From assembly GCA_021324545.1 (NCBI GenBank), contig JAJPIX010000059.1:44046-108045 (forward strand): DNA of 64,000 bases. Direction: 5' to 3'. The position numbers and the translations under genes are program-made. Of this stretch, positions 1 through 9,275 are shown in pieces (positions within the stretch are counted from its first letter, which is position 1; every line of letters begins with the position of its first letter). A model generated the notes under the pieces. That model was not told the origin of the DNA. It saw only the letters and a program-made list of their open reading frames with translations, and did not search any database. Source of the stretch: Alphaproteobacteria bacterium. GTDB lineage: Bacteria; Pseudomonadota; Alphaproteobacteria; Micropepsales; Micropepsaceae.

Positions 1-225
1 GGTACAGGTGACTTCCACCGTGCTGCTGGCGGTCGCAGCCGAGCCGTTGGTTGGCAGATAGCTGCCGAACGCCAGATCGCTCGCCGTCACTGAGCAGGCG
101 TCGAGCACCGTGGCGGAGACGGTGAATGTCGTGGCTGCCTGGCCTGCAAAAGACGCCATGGGCACCAGGGCCATCATGCCGAAAGCCGCTGCGATCCAGG
201 CTTTTCTCAAATACGACGACGTCAT
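1..225 (-). CDS. Spore coat U (SCPU) domain protein, N-terminal part
   Basis: Reading leftwards from the ATG at 225 gives 75 codons with no stop before the window edge, so the C-terminus is missing. Residues about 8-30 form a hydrophobic signal peptide ending near FAGQA. The mature start, ATTFTVSATVLDACSV, with cysteines at 44 and 74, is typical of SCPU/Csu-type secreted subunits that assemble by donor-strand exchange in chaperone-usher pili or surface layers. Its chaperone and usher would be expected beyond the left edge. It is transcribed away from rpsF. The family call rests on about 45 mature residues, so it is moderate. Confidence 0.6.
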   Translation of the reverse strand, partial: MTSSYLRKAWIAAAFGMMALVPMASFAGQAATTFTVSATVLDACSVTASDLAFGSYLPTNGSAATASSTVEVTCT

Positions 226-329
226 GGCCCGAGCCCTGCCTGCCCCCAGCAGGAACCGATTCGACCCTACGATACAACCTATAATTGTAGGTAAATTTGC
301 TGATTTTCAGGAACGGGGGCTTGACGGCC

Positions 330-358
330 TTGCCCGCCCGCTGGCCATCCGGTATAGG
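330..358 (+). promoter_or_regulatory. Candidate promoter of rpsF-rpsR-rplI
   Basis: TTGCCC at 330-335 and TATAGG at 353-358 are separated by 17 nt, a sigma70-like arrangement. Transcription would begin near 365 and leave a leader of about 137 nt before rpsF. A TATAAT at 280-285 has no matching -35 box at a usual distance. Confidence 0.4.
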
Positions 359-380
359 CGCGCGCTCCAAGCGACTGCGG

Positions 381-441
381 TCGCGGGAAGGCTTCCCCCA
401 GAGGGGGTCGGTCGATGCCGGATGGTCCGGCGTTCCCGCGA
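381..441 (+). ncRNA. Structured leader upstream of rpsF (candidate S6:S18 autoregulatory element)
   Basis: Nine bases at 381-389 (TCGCGGGAA) pair perfectly with 433-441 (TTCCCGCGA). Inside are two hairpins: CCCCC-aga-GGGGG (395-407) and GCCGGA-tgg-TCCGGC (417-431). Together they make a three-way junction ending 60 nt before the rpsF start. Leaders of rpsF operons that bind the S6:S18 complex are known in several bacterial phyla. Position and architecture fit that role, but I cannot align it to the published consensus by eye. Confidence 0.5.
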
Positions 442-501
442 ACCAATGTGGATACGGCTTCACCCGGGCCGCCCCACCGCAGCCGGGACAAGGGAAAGCA
501 C

Positions 502-870
502 ATGGCTCTTTACGAGCATCTCCTGATCGCGCGCCAGGATATCAGCGCGCAGCAGGTGGACGCGCTGGCGACCCACCTGAAAACCATCATCGAAGGCGAA
601 GGCGGCAAGGTCGAGAAGCAGGAATACTGGGGCCTGCGTGGGCTGGCCTATCGCATCAAGAAAAACCGGAAAGGCCATTATGTCCTGCTGAACATCAATG
701 CGCCGGCCAAGGCGGTGCAGGAGCTCGAGCGCCAGCTCAAGATCAACGAAGACGTGCTGCGCTACATGACGGTGAAGGTCGACAAGTTCGAGCAGTCATC
801 CAACAAGAACAAGCGCGACCGCGAAGATAACAAGACAGAAACGGCCGAGACCGAGGAGACCGCACAATGA
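502..870 (+). CDS. rpsF: 30S ribosomal protein S6
   Basis: Encodes 122 residues beginning [15 protein letters not shown], the usual S6 start. S6 binds S18 and the central domain of 16S rRNA in the small subunit platform. The core is followed by a charged tail of roughly 25 Lys/Glu/Asp-rich residues, as in many alphaproteobacterial S6 proteins. An upstream in-frame extension to 415 was rejected because it runs through the structured leader and the family begins at this ATG. The stop overlaps the rpsR start (ATGA), so the two are translationally coupled. Confidence 0.96.
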   Translation: MALYEHLLIARQDISAQQVDALATHLKTIIEGEGGKVEKQEYWGLRGLAYRIKKNRKGHYVLLNINAPAKAVQELERQLKINEDVLRYMTVKVDKFEQSSNKNKRDREDNKTETAETEETAQ

Positions 871-1133
871 GCTACGGTGGCGAACGTTCCGGCGGCGGTG
901 GCGGCGGGCAGCGCCGCCCCTTCTTCCGGCGCAAAAAGACATGTCCGTTCTCGGGCGCCAACGCGCCGCGCATCGATTACAAGGACGTGAAGCTGCTGCA
1001 GCGCTTCATTTCCGAGCGCGGCAAGATCGTGCCCAGCCGCATCACGGCGGTTTCTTCGGGCAAGCAGCGCCTTTTGGCGCAGGCCATCAAGCGCGCGCGC
1101 TTCATGGCGCTTCTGCCCTATGTCGTGAAATAG
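867..1133 (+). CDS. rpsR: 30S ribosomal protein S18
   Basis: Encodes 88 residues. After a Gly/Arg-rich start it carries the S18 core, with [19 protein letters not shown], a helix ending in the [12 protein letters not shown] motif, and the closing [13 protein letters not shown]18 pairs with S6 in the 30S platform. It overlaps rpsF by 4 nt and is followed 11 nt later by rplI, the standard three-gene operon. Confidence 0.97.
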   Translation: MSYGGERSGGGGGGQRRPFFRRKKTCPFSGANAPRIDYKDVKLLQRFISERGKIVPSRITAVSSGKQRLLAQAIKRARFMALLPYVVK

Positions 1134-1144
1134 GAGCAAAGCCC

Positions 1145-1747
1145 ATGCAAGTGATCCTGCTCGAACGCGTCGAAAAGCTCGGCCAGATGGGCGACGAAGT
1201 GAAGGTGAAGGACGTCTTTGCCCGCAACTACCTTCTGCCGAAGAAGAAGGCCCTGCGCGCCACAAAGGCCAACCGCGAATATTTCCAGACGCAGAAGGCG
1301 CAGCTCGAGGCGCACAATCTGGAAAGGAAGAAGGAAGCCGAAGCCGTCGCGCAGAAACTGAACGGCCAGAGCTTCGTGCTGTTGCGCCAGGCGGGCGACC
1401 GCGGCCAGCTTTACGGCTCGGTCTCGCCGCGCGACATCGCCGATGCGATCACCGCCGGCGGCTTCACCATTTCGCGCGCCCAGGTGCCGCTCGACAAGGC
1501 CATCAAGACGATCGGCCTGTTTGAAACCACCGTCGTGCTGCATCCCGAAGTGCGCGTGAAGGTCACGATCAACGTCGCGCGTACCGAAGACGAAGCCGAG
1601 CGTCAGGCGCGCGGCGAAGATGTGCTCGCCGAACGCACCGCGGAAGAAGAGGCCAAGGCCGAGGCGCAGATCGCCGCGGAAGCCGTGTTCGAAGAAGGCG
1701 CGGGGCCCAAGCCGGAGGCCGCCGAAGGCGAACCCGCCGAAGCCTGA
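1145..1747 (+). CDS. rplI: 50S ribosomal protein L9
   Basis: Encodes 200 residues starting [19 protein letters not shown]. The N-terminal rRNA-binding domain holds the NYLLPKKKA segment, followed by the long connecting helix and the C-terminal domain ([14 protein letters not shown]). It is about 50 residues longer than E. coli L9, owing to an acidic Ala/Glu-rich tail common in alphaproteobacteria. L9 sits at the base of the L1 stalk and limits frameshifting. A longer overlapping frame from 941 was rejected because it reads through rpsR. Confidence 0.96.
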   Translation: MQVILLERVEKLGQMGDEVKVKDVFARNYLLPKKKALRATKANREYFQTQKAQLEAHNLERKKEAEAVAQKLNGQSFVLLRQAGDRGQLYGSVSPRDIADAITAGGFTISRAQVPLDKAIKTIGLFETTVVLHPEVRVKVTINVARTEDEAERQARGEDVLAERTAEEEAKAEAQIAAEAVFEEGAGPKPEAAEGEPAEA

Positions 1748-1875
1748 GGTCACAAGAGACCAGCCGGACTGTGTGGCACTGCGCGGCCGGGCCGGGGCTC
1801 GTTCGCAGGCGCAGCATGGGCTAAGATAGCGCGGCTTTTGGTGGCCCAGTTCGCAGAACAAACGGAGCGATCTCC

Positions 1876-2700
1876 ATGTCCGCCGTCATTCAGACCAAGC
1901 GCGTCACCGTGCCCGAAATCCGGGCGCACAAGAACGCAAAGCCGGTCGTGTGCCTCACCTGCTATCACGCCCACACCGCCCGCCTTCTGGACGCGCATGT
2001 GGACCTGATGCTGGTGGGCGACAGCCTGGGCAATGTGATGCACGGGCTGGAATCCACCGTGCCCGTGACGCTCGACATGATGATCATGGCGGGCAAGGCG
2101 GTGATGCGCGGGTCGAAGCATGCGCTTGTCGTGGTGGACATGCCGTTCGGCTCGTATGAGGAATCCCCGCAGATCGCCTTCCGCAACGCCGCCCATGTGA
2201 TGAAGGAAACCGGCTGCCAGGCGGTGAAGATGGAAGGCGGCACACGCATCGCCGACCAGATCCGTTTCCTGAGCGAGCGCGGCATACCCGTGATGGGCCA
2301 TATCGGACTTACGCCGCAGATGTTCAACGTGATCGGCGGCTTCAAGACCCAGGGCCGCACCGAATCCGAATGGCCCGCCATCGAGGCGGACGCCAAGGCG
2401 GTGGCGGAAGCGGGCGCGTTTGCGGTGGTGCTGGAAGGCATGGCCGAGCCGCTGGCGGCGAAGATCACGCGCGAAATCGCCATTCCGACCATCGGCATCG
2501 GCGCAAGCGTGGAATGTGACGGCCAGATCCTCGTGCTGGAGGACATGCTGGGGCTTAACCCCAATCCGCCGAAATTCGTGCGGCAATACGCCCAGATGGG
2601 CGGCCAGATCGAAGCGGCCGTGAAGGCCTATGCCAAGGATGTGCGCGAACGCGCTTTCCCCGGCGCCGAAAATGTCTACCAGATGAAGAAGGCCGGTTAA
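1876..2700 (+). CDS. panB: 3-methyl-2-oxobutanoate hydroxymethyltransferase
   Basis: Encodes 274 residues, a normal PanB length. It transfers a hydroxymethyl group from 5,10-methylene-tetrahydrofolate to 2-oxoisovalerate, making ketopantoate in the pantothenate/CoA pathway. Visible family motifs are [14 protein letters not shown] near the start, [11 protein letters not shown], the metal/substrate region [14 protein letters not shown], and the late [18 protein letters not shown]. It stands alone between rplI and the next operon. panC is not in the window. Confidence 0.96.
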   Translation: MSAVIQTKRVTVPEIRAHKNAKPVVCLTCYHAHTARLLDAHVDLMLVGDSLGNVMHGLESTVPVTLDMMIMAGKAVMRGSKHALVVVDMPFGSYEESPQIAFRNAAHVMKETGCQAVKMEGGTRIADQIRFLSERGIPVMGHIGLTPQMFNVIGGFKTQGRTESEWPAIEADAKAVAEAGAFAVVLEGMAEPLAAKITREIAIPTIGIGASVECDGQILVLEDMLGLNPNPPKFVRQYAQMGGQIEAAVKAYAKDVRERAFPGAENVYQMKKAG

Positions 2701-2732
2701 CCGCCGGCCCCCGCCGATTACGGCCCTGTGTG

Positions 2733-2761
2733 TTGCCTCAGGGGGCGTAAAGCGGCTAGTT
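2733..2761 (+). promoter_or_regulatory. Candidate promoter of the TPR-bamB-der operon
   Basis: TTGCCT at 2733-2738, a 17-nt spacer and CTAGTT at 2756-2761 lie in the panB downstream gap, 70 nt before the TTG start of the TPR protein. It is the best sigma70-like pair in that gap, but the -10 is imperfect. Confidence 0.35.
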
Positions 2762-2830
2762 ATCCCGCGCGGTCAAGGCCTTGGGTGCCGGGGTGGGTGG
2801 CCTTGCGCAGCCGTTCCGAAAGGATTTGCC

Positions 2831-3571
2831 TTGAGCGACATCTTCCGCGAAGTCGAAGAAGAAGTACGCCGCGAACGCCTGGAAAAACTCTGGAAAGAGT
2901 ACGGGGATTACATCATCGCCGGCGTCGCGCTCATCGTGATTGCGGTGGCGGGCTGGCAGCTTTGGCGTCATTACCAGGACCAACAGCGCCTGAAGGCGTC
3001 GGACGCCTATCTCGTCGCCGAGCAGACATTCCAGAACGAAGGGCCCCAGGCGGCCGAAATTGCATTCGACAAGCTCGCCAAGAACGCCCCCGGCGGCTAT
3101 GCGAATGTTTCCCGGCTGCAGCAGGCCGATGCGTTGCTCGCTTCCGGCCGCAAGGACGATGCCATGGCTGTCTACAAACAGATTGCCAACGGCGACGACC
3201 CGATCCTTGGCGCGATCGCGCGCTTGCGCGCGGCGTGGGCAATTGCGGACAGCGCACCCAAGGCCGATATCGAGGCGTTGCTGTCTCCGCTGAGCGACCC
3301 GGCAAGTCCCTGGCACTATGCGGCGCGCGAAATCCTGGCCTATGAAGATTACCGCGCGGGCCAGATCAATCGGGCGATGAACGAATATGAAAAGCTCGGC
3401 GCGGATTCAAAGGCGCCTTCGGGCATCCGCCAGCGCAGCATGGCAATGGCGGTCTATCTGAAGGCCGGCGGAGACCAGAACGTCGGCACCGTTCCGCCGC
3501 CGCCCGCCGCGCAAAACCCGCTGGCGCCCGCCCCGGCCGCGCCCAACAGCAACGGACAAACACCGCAATGA
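2831..3571 (+). CDS. Membrane-anchored tetratricopeptide protein (YfgM-like)
   Basis: Encodes 246 residues from a TTG start with an AAAGGA ribosome site 8 nt upstream. The start MSDIFREVEEEVRRERLEKLWKEYG is the hallmark of the short YfgM-like family. One transmembrane helix at about 29-46 (IIAGVALIVIAVAGW) anchors a periplasmic part with TPR-like helices, and the tail is Pro/Ala-rich. In E. coli YfgM sits beside bamB and der and associates with the Sec translocon and periplasmic chaperones. The gene order is the same here, and it overlaps bamB by 4 nt. Confidence 0.85.
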   Translation: MSDIFREVEEEVRRERLEKLWKEYGDYIIAGVALIVIAVAGWQLWRHYQDQQRLKASDAYLVAEQTFQNEGPQAAEIAFDKLAKNAPGGYANVSRLQQADALLASGRKDDAMAVYKQIANGDDPILGAIARLRAAWAIADSAPKADIEALLSPLSDPASPWHYAAREILAYEDYRAGQINRAMNEYEKLGADSKAPSGIRQRSMAMAVYLKAGGDQNVGTVPPPPAAQNPLAPAPAAPNSNGQTPQ

Positions 3572-4974
3572 AACACCGCATTCCCGCTTCTGCCGCGGTC
3601 GCGCTCGCGGTCTCGCTGCTGATTGGCGGATGCGCACAGCTCGACACGGTGTCCGGATGGTTCTCGTCCAAGAAGACGATCAACCTGAAGGGCGAGCGCA
3701 TACCTGTCATGGCAAGCGAAAATTCGATCACGCCCGACGCCGATCTGGCCAGCGTCAACGTGGTGCTGCCGCCGCCCTATGTGAATCAGGAGTGGCCGTC
3801 GCCGGGCGGCTATCCCGCGAACGCGATGTATCATCTGCAGGCCGATGGGCCCTTGCAGCAGATCTGGGAACAGGATGCGGGCCAGGGGTCGAACGACGAT
3901 TCCCGGCTCACCGCGCCGCCCATCGTGGCGGACGGGCGCATCTATGTGCTCGATTCCGAGGCCCATCTGTTCGCTTTCGAGGCGCGCAGCGGCAATCCGC
4001 TGTGGGACAAGAGCCTGGTGCCGGAGGAAGGCGAGACCAACTTCTGGAACGACGCCTCGCTTGGCCTGATCGGCCGCGACACACATGCCGACCCCACCAA
4101 GGGCTTTGGCGGCGGCGTAACATTCGATGACGGCAAACTGTTCGTTTCGACGGGATTCGGGATTGTCTATGCGCTGGACCCGGTCACCGGCAAACAGCTG
4201 TGGAAGACAAACCTGGGCGTGCCGATCATCAACGCCCCGGTGGCGAACGGCGGTCGCGTGTTCGTTTCCAGCCAAGACAACCATTTCGTGGCGCTGGCCG
4301 AGACCGACGGCCGGCAGCTTTGGGATCACAACGGCATCGCTTCGCCGGCCGGCATCCTGGAGAGCACAAGCGCGGCGGTTGCCGGACAGTTCGTGATCGT
4401 GCCCTACACGTCCGGCGAAATTTACGCCATCAATGTGCAAACCGGCCGCGCGGCGTGGAATGACACGTTGACCAGCTCGGGCACGGTGACCGCGCTTTCG
4501 GAACTGGACGACATCGCCGGCAGGCCCGTTGTGGATCGTGACATGGTATTCGCGATCAGCCATTCGGGCCTGATGGTCGGCCTGAGCCTCAGCACCGGAC
4601 AGCGCGAATGGGCGCAGAGCATCGGCGGCATCAACACGCCCTGGGTGGCCGGCGACTGGGTTTACGTGCTGACCATGGACAACAAGCTGATGTGCCTGGA
4701 GCGCAAGGACGGCAAGGTGAAATGGATTCACCAGATGCCGCGCTGGGAAAACCCCGATGACCAGGACGGCCCGATCACCTGGTCCGGCCCTGTGCTCGCC
4801 TCCAACCGGCTTGTCCTGGTTTCGTCCAACGGCCGCGCCGTATCGGTTTCGCCATACACCGGCGATGAGCTTGGTTCGGTCGATATCCCGGACGGCGCCT
4901 ACATCGCCCCCATTGTCGCGAACAGCACGCTTTACATCTTGACGAATGACGCGCAACTGATCGCGCTTCGCTGA
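3568..4974 (+). CDS. bamB: Outer membrane protein assembly factor BamB
   Basis: Encodes 468 residues. A lipoprotein signal peptide ends in the lipobox IGGC with Cys22. The rest is an eight-bladed PQQ-type beta propeller with repeats such as GRIYVLDSEAHLFAFEARSG and KLFVSTGFGIVYALDPVTGKQLW. BamB is a lipoprotein of the BAM complex that inserts beta-barrel proteins into the outer membrane. It is somewhat longer than the E. coli protein (392 residues). Overlap with the TPR gene and closeness to der support one operon. Confidence 0.93.
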   Translation: MKHRIPASAAVALAVSLLIGGCAQLDTVSGWFSSKKTINLKGERIPVMASENSITPDADLASVNVVLPPPYVNQEWPSPGGYPANAMYHLQADGPLQQIWEQDAGQGSNDDSRLTAPPIVADGRIYVLDSEAHLFAFEARSGNPLWDKSLVPEEGETNFWNDASLGLIGRDTHADPTKGFGGGVTFDDGKLFVSTGFGIVYALDPVTGKQLWKTNLGVPIINAPVANGGRVFVSSQDNHFVALAETDGRQLWDHNGIASPAGILESTSAAVAGQFVIVPYTSGEIYAINVQTGRAAWNDTLTSSGTVTALSELDDIAGRPVVDRDMVFAISHSGLMVGLSLSTGQREWAQSIGGINTPWVAGDWVYVLTMDNKLMCLERKDGKVKWIHQMPRWENPDDQDGPITWSGPVLASNRLVLVSSNGRAVSVSPYTGDELGSVDIPDGAYIAPIVANSTLYILTNDAQLIALR

Positions 4975-5007
4975 CCCGCGAAAGATGCCCGCGAGAACAT
5001 CCGTGCC

Positions 5008-6354
5008 ATGCCGCTCACCGTCGCCATCGTCGGACGCCCCAATGTGGGCAAGTCGACGCTGTTCAACCGGCTCGCGGGCAAAAAGCTCGCGCTGGTGCAC
5101 GACACCCCGGGCGTAACGCGCGACTGGCGGGCGGCCGACGCGCCTTTCGGCCCGTATATGCTGCGCTTCATCGATACGGCAGGCTTTGAGGAAGACAGGC
5201 CCGAAAGCCTTGCCGCCCGCATGACCGCGCAGACGCAGGCGGCGATCCGCCAGGCCGATGTCTGCCTGTTCCTGATTGACGCGCGCGCGGGCGTTACGGC
5301 GGGCGACGAGATCATCGCAGCAGCGCTGCGCAAGAGCGGAAAGCCCGTCATCCTGGCGGCCAACAAGTGCGAAGGGCGCGCCGTGGCGTCAAAGATCGCG
5401 CCGGACGCCTTTGCCTTGGGCTTTGGCGAGCCGATTGCCCTGTCGGCCGAGCACGGCACGGGCCTTGCCGACCTCCTGGACGCCATCGCGCCCTTTGCTG
5501 AGGCATCGCGGCCGGACGAAGAAACTGCGCAAACGCAGGACGAATTCCTGAAGCTGGCCATCGTGGGACGGCCCAACGTGGGCAAGTCAAGCCTGTTCAA
5601 CCGGCTTCTGGGGCAGGAGCGCGCGCTGACAGGCCCGGAAGCCGGCATCACGCGCGATGCGGTGATCGCGGAATGGAAGGCGGGCGGCCGCACAATCCTG
5701 CTGCACGACACCGCGGGATTGCGCAAGAAGGCGCGCGCGGCCGGACACACGCTGGAACAGCTCTCCATCGGAAGCACGCTGAACGCCATCCGCTTTGCCG
5801 AATGCGTGATTGTCGTGATCGATGCGACCATGCCATTCGAGAAGCAGGATCTTGCGATCGCCGATCTTATCGCGCGCGAAGGCCGCGCCGCCGTGTTCGC
5901 GATGAACAAATGGGATCTCGTCGAGAACAGGAGCGGCGCCATCGCGCGGTTTCGCGAACAGCTGGACAGGCTGTTGCCGCAGATTGCCGGCGCGCCGCTG
6001 ATTGCGGTTTCGGCGCGAACGGGCGCGGGCGTCGAACGGCTTCTGCCCGCGGTTCTGGAGGCCGACCGCATCTGGAACCGGCGCGTGAGCACCGGAGAGA
6101 TCAACCGCTTCCTGTCCGGCGTGCTCGAACGCCATCCGCCGCCCGCCATTCACGGCCACCGCGTGAAGATCCGCTACATGACGCAACCGAAGGCGCGGCC
6201 CCCGACATTCGCCCTGTTTGGAACGCAGCTGAAGGCGCTGCCTGATTCCTATCTGCGCTATATCCAGAACGCCCTGCGCGAAAGTTTCGGCCTGAAGGGA
6301 ACGCCGATCCGCTTTCTGCTGCGCACCGCAAAAAACCCCTACGCGAAGGACTGA
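5008..6354 (+). CDS. der: Ribosome biogenesis GTPase Der (EngA)
   Basis: Encodes 448 residues with two tandem GTPase domains: a P-loop GRPNVGKS near residue 9 and a second identical one near 188. Each has its own NKxD motif (NKCE in the first, NKWD in the second). A KH-like domain occupies the last 100 residues. Der binds the 50S subunit during late assembly. The first domain's NKCE in place of NKxD is a small deviation. Der lies 33 nt after bamB, the usual neighbour. Confidence 0.96.
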   Translation: MPLTVAIVGRPNVGKSTLFNRLAGKKLALVHDTPGVTRDWRAADAPFGPYMLRFIDTAGFEEDRPESLAARMTAQTQAAIRQADVCLFLIDARAGVTAGDEIIAAALRKSGKPVILAANKCEGRAVASKIAPDAFALGFGEPIALSAEHGTGLADLLDAIAPFAEASRPDEETAQTQDEFLKLAIVGRPNVGKSSLFNRLLGQERALTGPEAGITRDAVIAEWKAGGRTILLHDTAGLRKKARAAGHTLEQLSIGSTLNAIRFAECVIVVIDATMPFEKQDLAIADLIAREGRAAVFAMNKWDLVENRSGAIARFREQLDRLLPQIAGAPLIAVSARTGAGVERLLPAVLEADRIWNRRVSTGEINRFLSGVLERHPPPAIHGHRVKIRYMTQPKARPPTFALFGTQLKALPDSYLRYIQNALRESFGLKGTPIRFLLRTAKNPYAKD

Positions 6355-6390
6355 TACCGCCCGGCCGTTTCACCCCGCCACGGCGACGAT

Positions 6391-7101
6391 CTAATCCTGG
6401 AAATTGACGCGTTCGCCGTTCTTTTCGTACGCGGGCGACAACAGCTCCACGATCAGCGGCGCCACCGCTTCGGGCGGCCTGAGCGTCATGGGGTCTTCGC
6501 CGGGCATGGCTTGCGCGCGCATCTTCGTGCGCAGCGGGCCGGGATTGAGGACATTGACCCGGACATTCGTGCCGGCACATTCCGCCGCATAGGTGAGCGC
6601 CAGTTCTTCCAGCGCGGCTTTGGTCGCGCCATAGCAACCCCAGAAGGCGCGGTGCGCGCGCGCAGCGCCCGAAGAAATGAACAGCACGCGCCCCGCATCG
6701 GATGCCCGCAGCAGCGGATCGAGCGAGCGGATCAGGCGCCAGTTCGCCGTGACATTCACATCGAGCGCCTGCTGGAAGACTTTGGGATCGACATGCGCGA
6801 GCGGCGACAGCACGCCAAGAACGCCCGCATTGCCGAGAAAGGCATCAAGCCTGCCCCAGCGTTCATAGATCGAGGCGCCGAGCCGGTCGATCGCCGGAAA
6901 GTCGCGCAAATCGAGCGGAACAAGCGTGGCGGACCCGCCGGATTTCCTGATCTCGTCGTCGGCTTCTTCCAGCCCGCCCACCGTGCGCGCCACGAGTATG
7001 GTGTGCGCACCTTCTTTCGCCAAGGCAATGGCAGCGGCGCGGCCGATGCCGCGCGATGCGCCGGTGATGAGCGCAATGCGCCCGGACAAGCGACCCGTCA
7101 T
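6391..7101 (-). CDS. Short-chain dehydrogenase/reductase
   Basis: Encodes 236 residues of the classical SDR fold. The nucleotide-binding motif GASRGIG is at 14-20, NAG appears in GNAGVLG, the catalytic Ser is in FISSGA, and YGATK supplies the Tyr-Lys pair. NAD(P)-dependent; substrate unknown. It follows purF by 7 nt and probably shares its transcript. An SDR after purF is common in alphaproteobacteria. It converges on der. Confidence 0.9.
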   Translation of the reverse strand: MTGRLSGRIALITGASRGIGRAAAIALAKEGAHTILVARTVGGLEEADDEIRKSGGSATLVPLDLRDFPAIDRLGASIYERWGRLDAFLGNAGVLGVLSPLAHVDPKVFQQALDVNVTANWRLIRSLDPLLRASDAGRVLFISSGAARAHRAFWGCYGATKAALEELALTYAAECAGTNVRVNVLNPGPLRTKMRAQAMPGEDPMTLRPPEAVAPLIVELLSPAYEKNGERVNFQD

Positions 7102-7108
7102 CTTTCAA

Positions 7109-8569
7109 TCACGCAAATTCGGCCAGAAGCGACAGCTGATCCTTGCGGCCGCCGTTCGCATCGCTGGGCTCGATCGGATAGTCGCCGGAGAAGCAGGCAT
7201 CGCAGAATTGCGGCGCCCGCGCGTTGCGCTTCACCGCGCCCATCGCGCGATAGAGCCCGTCCATGGAAATGAAGGCAAGGCTGTCGGCATTGATGAAGCG
7301 CTGCATTTCTTCGACCGTCATCCGATGCGCCAGCAGGTCTTCCTTGTTGGGCGTGTCCACGCCGTAGAAGCAGGAATGTGTGGTTGGCGGGCTTGCGATG
7401 CGGAAATGCACTTCGGTGGCGCCGGCATCGCGCACCATCTCGACGATCTTCTTGGATGTCGTGCCGCGCACGATGGAATCATCCACCAGCACCACGCGCT
7501 TGCCTTTCAGCTTGGCGCGATTGGGATTGTGCTTCAGGCGCACGCCGAGATGGCGGATGCGGTCCGACGGTTCGATGAAGGTGCGGCCGACATAATGATT
7601 GCGGATGATGCCGAGCTCGAAGGGGATGCCGGACGCCTGCGAATAGCCGAGCGCAGCCGGCACGCCCGAATCCGGCACCGGGATCACCATGTCGGCATCC
7701 ACCGGCGATTCATGCGCCAGCTCTTCGCCGATATTCTTGCGCGCGTCGTAAACATTGCGGCCCTCAACGGTGGAATCGGGACGCGCGAAATAGATGTATT
7801 CGAACACGCAGAAACGATGAGGCTTCGGCGCGAAGGGCCGGTATGACTCAATGCCATCTGCGGTGGCGACAACCATCTCGCCCGGCTGCACGTCGCGGAC
7901 AAAGCGGGCGCCAATAATATCCAGAGCGCAGGTTTCCGACGCCAGAATGGGCGCGCCATCGAGGTCACCCAGGACAAGCGGGCGCACGCCGAACGGATCG
8001 CGCACGCCGATCAGCTTCTTCGACGTGAGCGCCACCAGCGAATAGGCGCCCTCCACCTGCTTGAGCGCATCGATCAGCCTGTCCACGATCGGACCGTAAG
8101 CGCTGCGCGCCGTGAGATGGATGATCACCTCGGTGTCCGACGTGGACTGAAAAATCGCGCCTTCGCGCACAAGATCGGCCCGCAGCGCCCGCGCGTTGGT
8201 CAGATTGCCGTTGTGGGCGATGGCGATGCCGCCGCCCGTAAGATCGGCGAACATCGGCTGGATGTTGCGGATCACCGACCCGCCCGTCGTGGAATAGCGG
8301 TTGTGGCCGATGGCAAAGCTGCCCTTCAGCTTGGCGGCGTGATTGCTGTTCTTGCCGAAAGCATCGCCGACCAGGCCCGGATGGCGCTCGGCGATGAACT
8401 GGCTGCCGTCGAACGTCACGATGCCCGCGGCTTCCTGCCCCCGATGCTGCAGGGCATGAAGCCCGAGGACCGTCAGCGCGCCCGCGTCGTCATGGCCGAA
8501 AATGCCAAATACGCCGCACTCTTCGTGCAGCGCATCGTCGAATGCCCGTCCGGATGGAAGGCCGCTCAT
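7109..8569 (-). CDS. purF: Amidophosphoribosyltransferase
   Basis: Encodes 486 residues. It catalyses the first step of purine synthesis, PRPP plus glutamine to phosphoribosylamine. A short propeptide precedes Cys18 in HEECGVFGIF; Cys18 becomes the N-terminal nucleophile after processing. The glutaminase domain includes IGHNRYST and IAHNGNLTNA, and the C-terminal PRTase domain has the PRPP loop VVLVDDSIVRGTT. It overlaps cvpA by 4 nt, the classic cvpA-purF pairing. Confidence 0.97.
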   Translation of the reverse strand: MSGLPSGRAFDDALHEECGVFGIFGHDDAGALTVLGLHALQHRGQEAAGIVTFDGSQFIAERHPGLVGDAFGKNSNHAAKLKGSFAIGHNRYSTTGGSVIRNIQPMFADLTGGGIAIAHNGNLTNARALRADLVREGAIFQSTSDTEVIIHLTARSAYGPIVDRLIDALKQVEGAYSLVALTSKKLIGVRDPFGVRPLVLGDLDGAPILASETCALDIIGARFVRDVQPGEMVVATADGIESYRPFAPKPHRFCVFEYIYFARPDSTVEGRNVYDARKNIGEELAHESPVDADMVIPVPDSGVPAALGYSQASGIPFELGIIRNHYVGRTFIEPSDRIRHLGVRLKHNPNRAKLKGKRVVLVDDSIVRGTTSKKIVEMVRDAGATEVHFRIASPPTTHSCFYGVDTPNKEDLLAHRMTVEEMQRFINADSLAFISMDGLYRAMGAVKRNARAPQFCDACFSGDYPIEPSDANGGRKDQLSLLAEFA

Positions 8570-9270
8570 CGGTGACCGCCGTTTCCCGTGGCCTGTATCA
8601 GCCTGTTTAGTCCCTGCCGTTCCTGGGCGCTATAGCCCTTGCGACCATGCTTTGCAGCGGGCCTTGATGCCGCGCCCGTGGCGGTTCTGACGGGATTGGC
8701 CGCAGCCGGGCCCGCGGGCTTGCTGACCGCCGACTGCGCGGCCGGCGCGGGCGCGGGCTTGAGATCATGGGCAAATTGCGTGTCCCGCTCGGGGACAAGC
8801 GAAAGAAGGACCTCCGTGGAGCTCTGGACGAGCGGCAGCAGACGGGCCTGCCTCACCCAGTCAGGCTGAACCTTGGGCGGCACGAGCATGGAAAAAAGCA
8901 GATAGGCAATGCCCACAATGGCAAAGCCGCGCACGACGCCAAATGCGAGGCCAAGCGACCGGTCCACCGCCCCCACGGGCGAATGCTTTACGTTCTCCGA
9001 AAAGCGGTAGCTCACAAACGACAGCGGAATAAGGACAAGCAGAAAGATCCCCGCATAGGCAATGAGATCGCCCAGAACCGGCGGCGAAATGCGCGAATGA
9101 AACATCGGCGCCAGCACCGGGCCGAAATAGAGCGTGGCGAAGGCCGCGGCTGCCCAGGCGAAAATCGAAAGCGTTTCCCGCACGAAGCCGCGATAGATCG
9201 CAAAACCCGTCGAGACCACAACGATCACGACGACCAGCAGATCAAGGAAGGTGAAGCTCAGATTCTGCAT
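8566..9270 (-). CDS. cvpA: CvpA family inner membrane protein
   Basis: Encodes 234 residues with four predicted membrane helices in the first 125 residues (LLVVVIVVVSTGFAIYRGF and others). A cytoplasmic Ala/Pro-rich tail ends in the basic stretch GRKGYSAQERQGLNRLI. CvpA is named for colicin V production in E. coli and is linked to envelope stress tolerance. The tail is longer than in E. coli CvpA (162 residues). Gene order radA-cvpA-purF supports the call. Confidence 0.9.
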   Translation of the reverse strand: MQNLSFTFLDLLVVVIVVVSTGFAIYRGFVRETLSIFAWAAAAFATLYFGPVLAPMFHSRISPPVLGDLIAYAGIFLLVLIPLSFVSYRFSENVKHSPVGAVDRSLGLAFGVVRGFAIVGIAYLLFSMLVPPKVQPDWVRQARLLPLVQSSTEVLLSLVPERDTQFAHDLKPAPAPAAQSAVSKPAGPAAANPVRTATGAASRPAAKHGRKGYSAQERQGLNRLIQATGNGGHR

Positions 9271-9275
9271 CGATT

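Noticed and set aside
280..285. TATAAT as the -10 of rpsF
   Set aside because: No -35 box at 16-18 nt; the TTGCCC/TATAGG pair further down fits better.
415..501. N-terminal extension of rpsF to an upstream ATG
   Set aside because: It runs through the three-way-junction leader, and S6 proteins begin at the downstream MALYEHL start.
3454..5100. 548-codon open frame antisense to bamB
   Set aside because: Low-complexity Arg/Gly/His-rich translation typical of the antisense of a GC-rich gene; bamB motifs are unmistakable on the plus strand.
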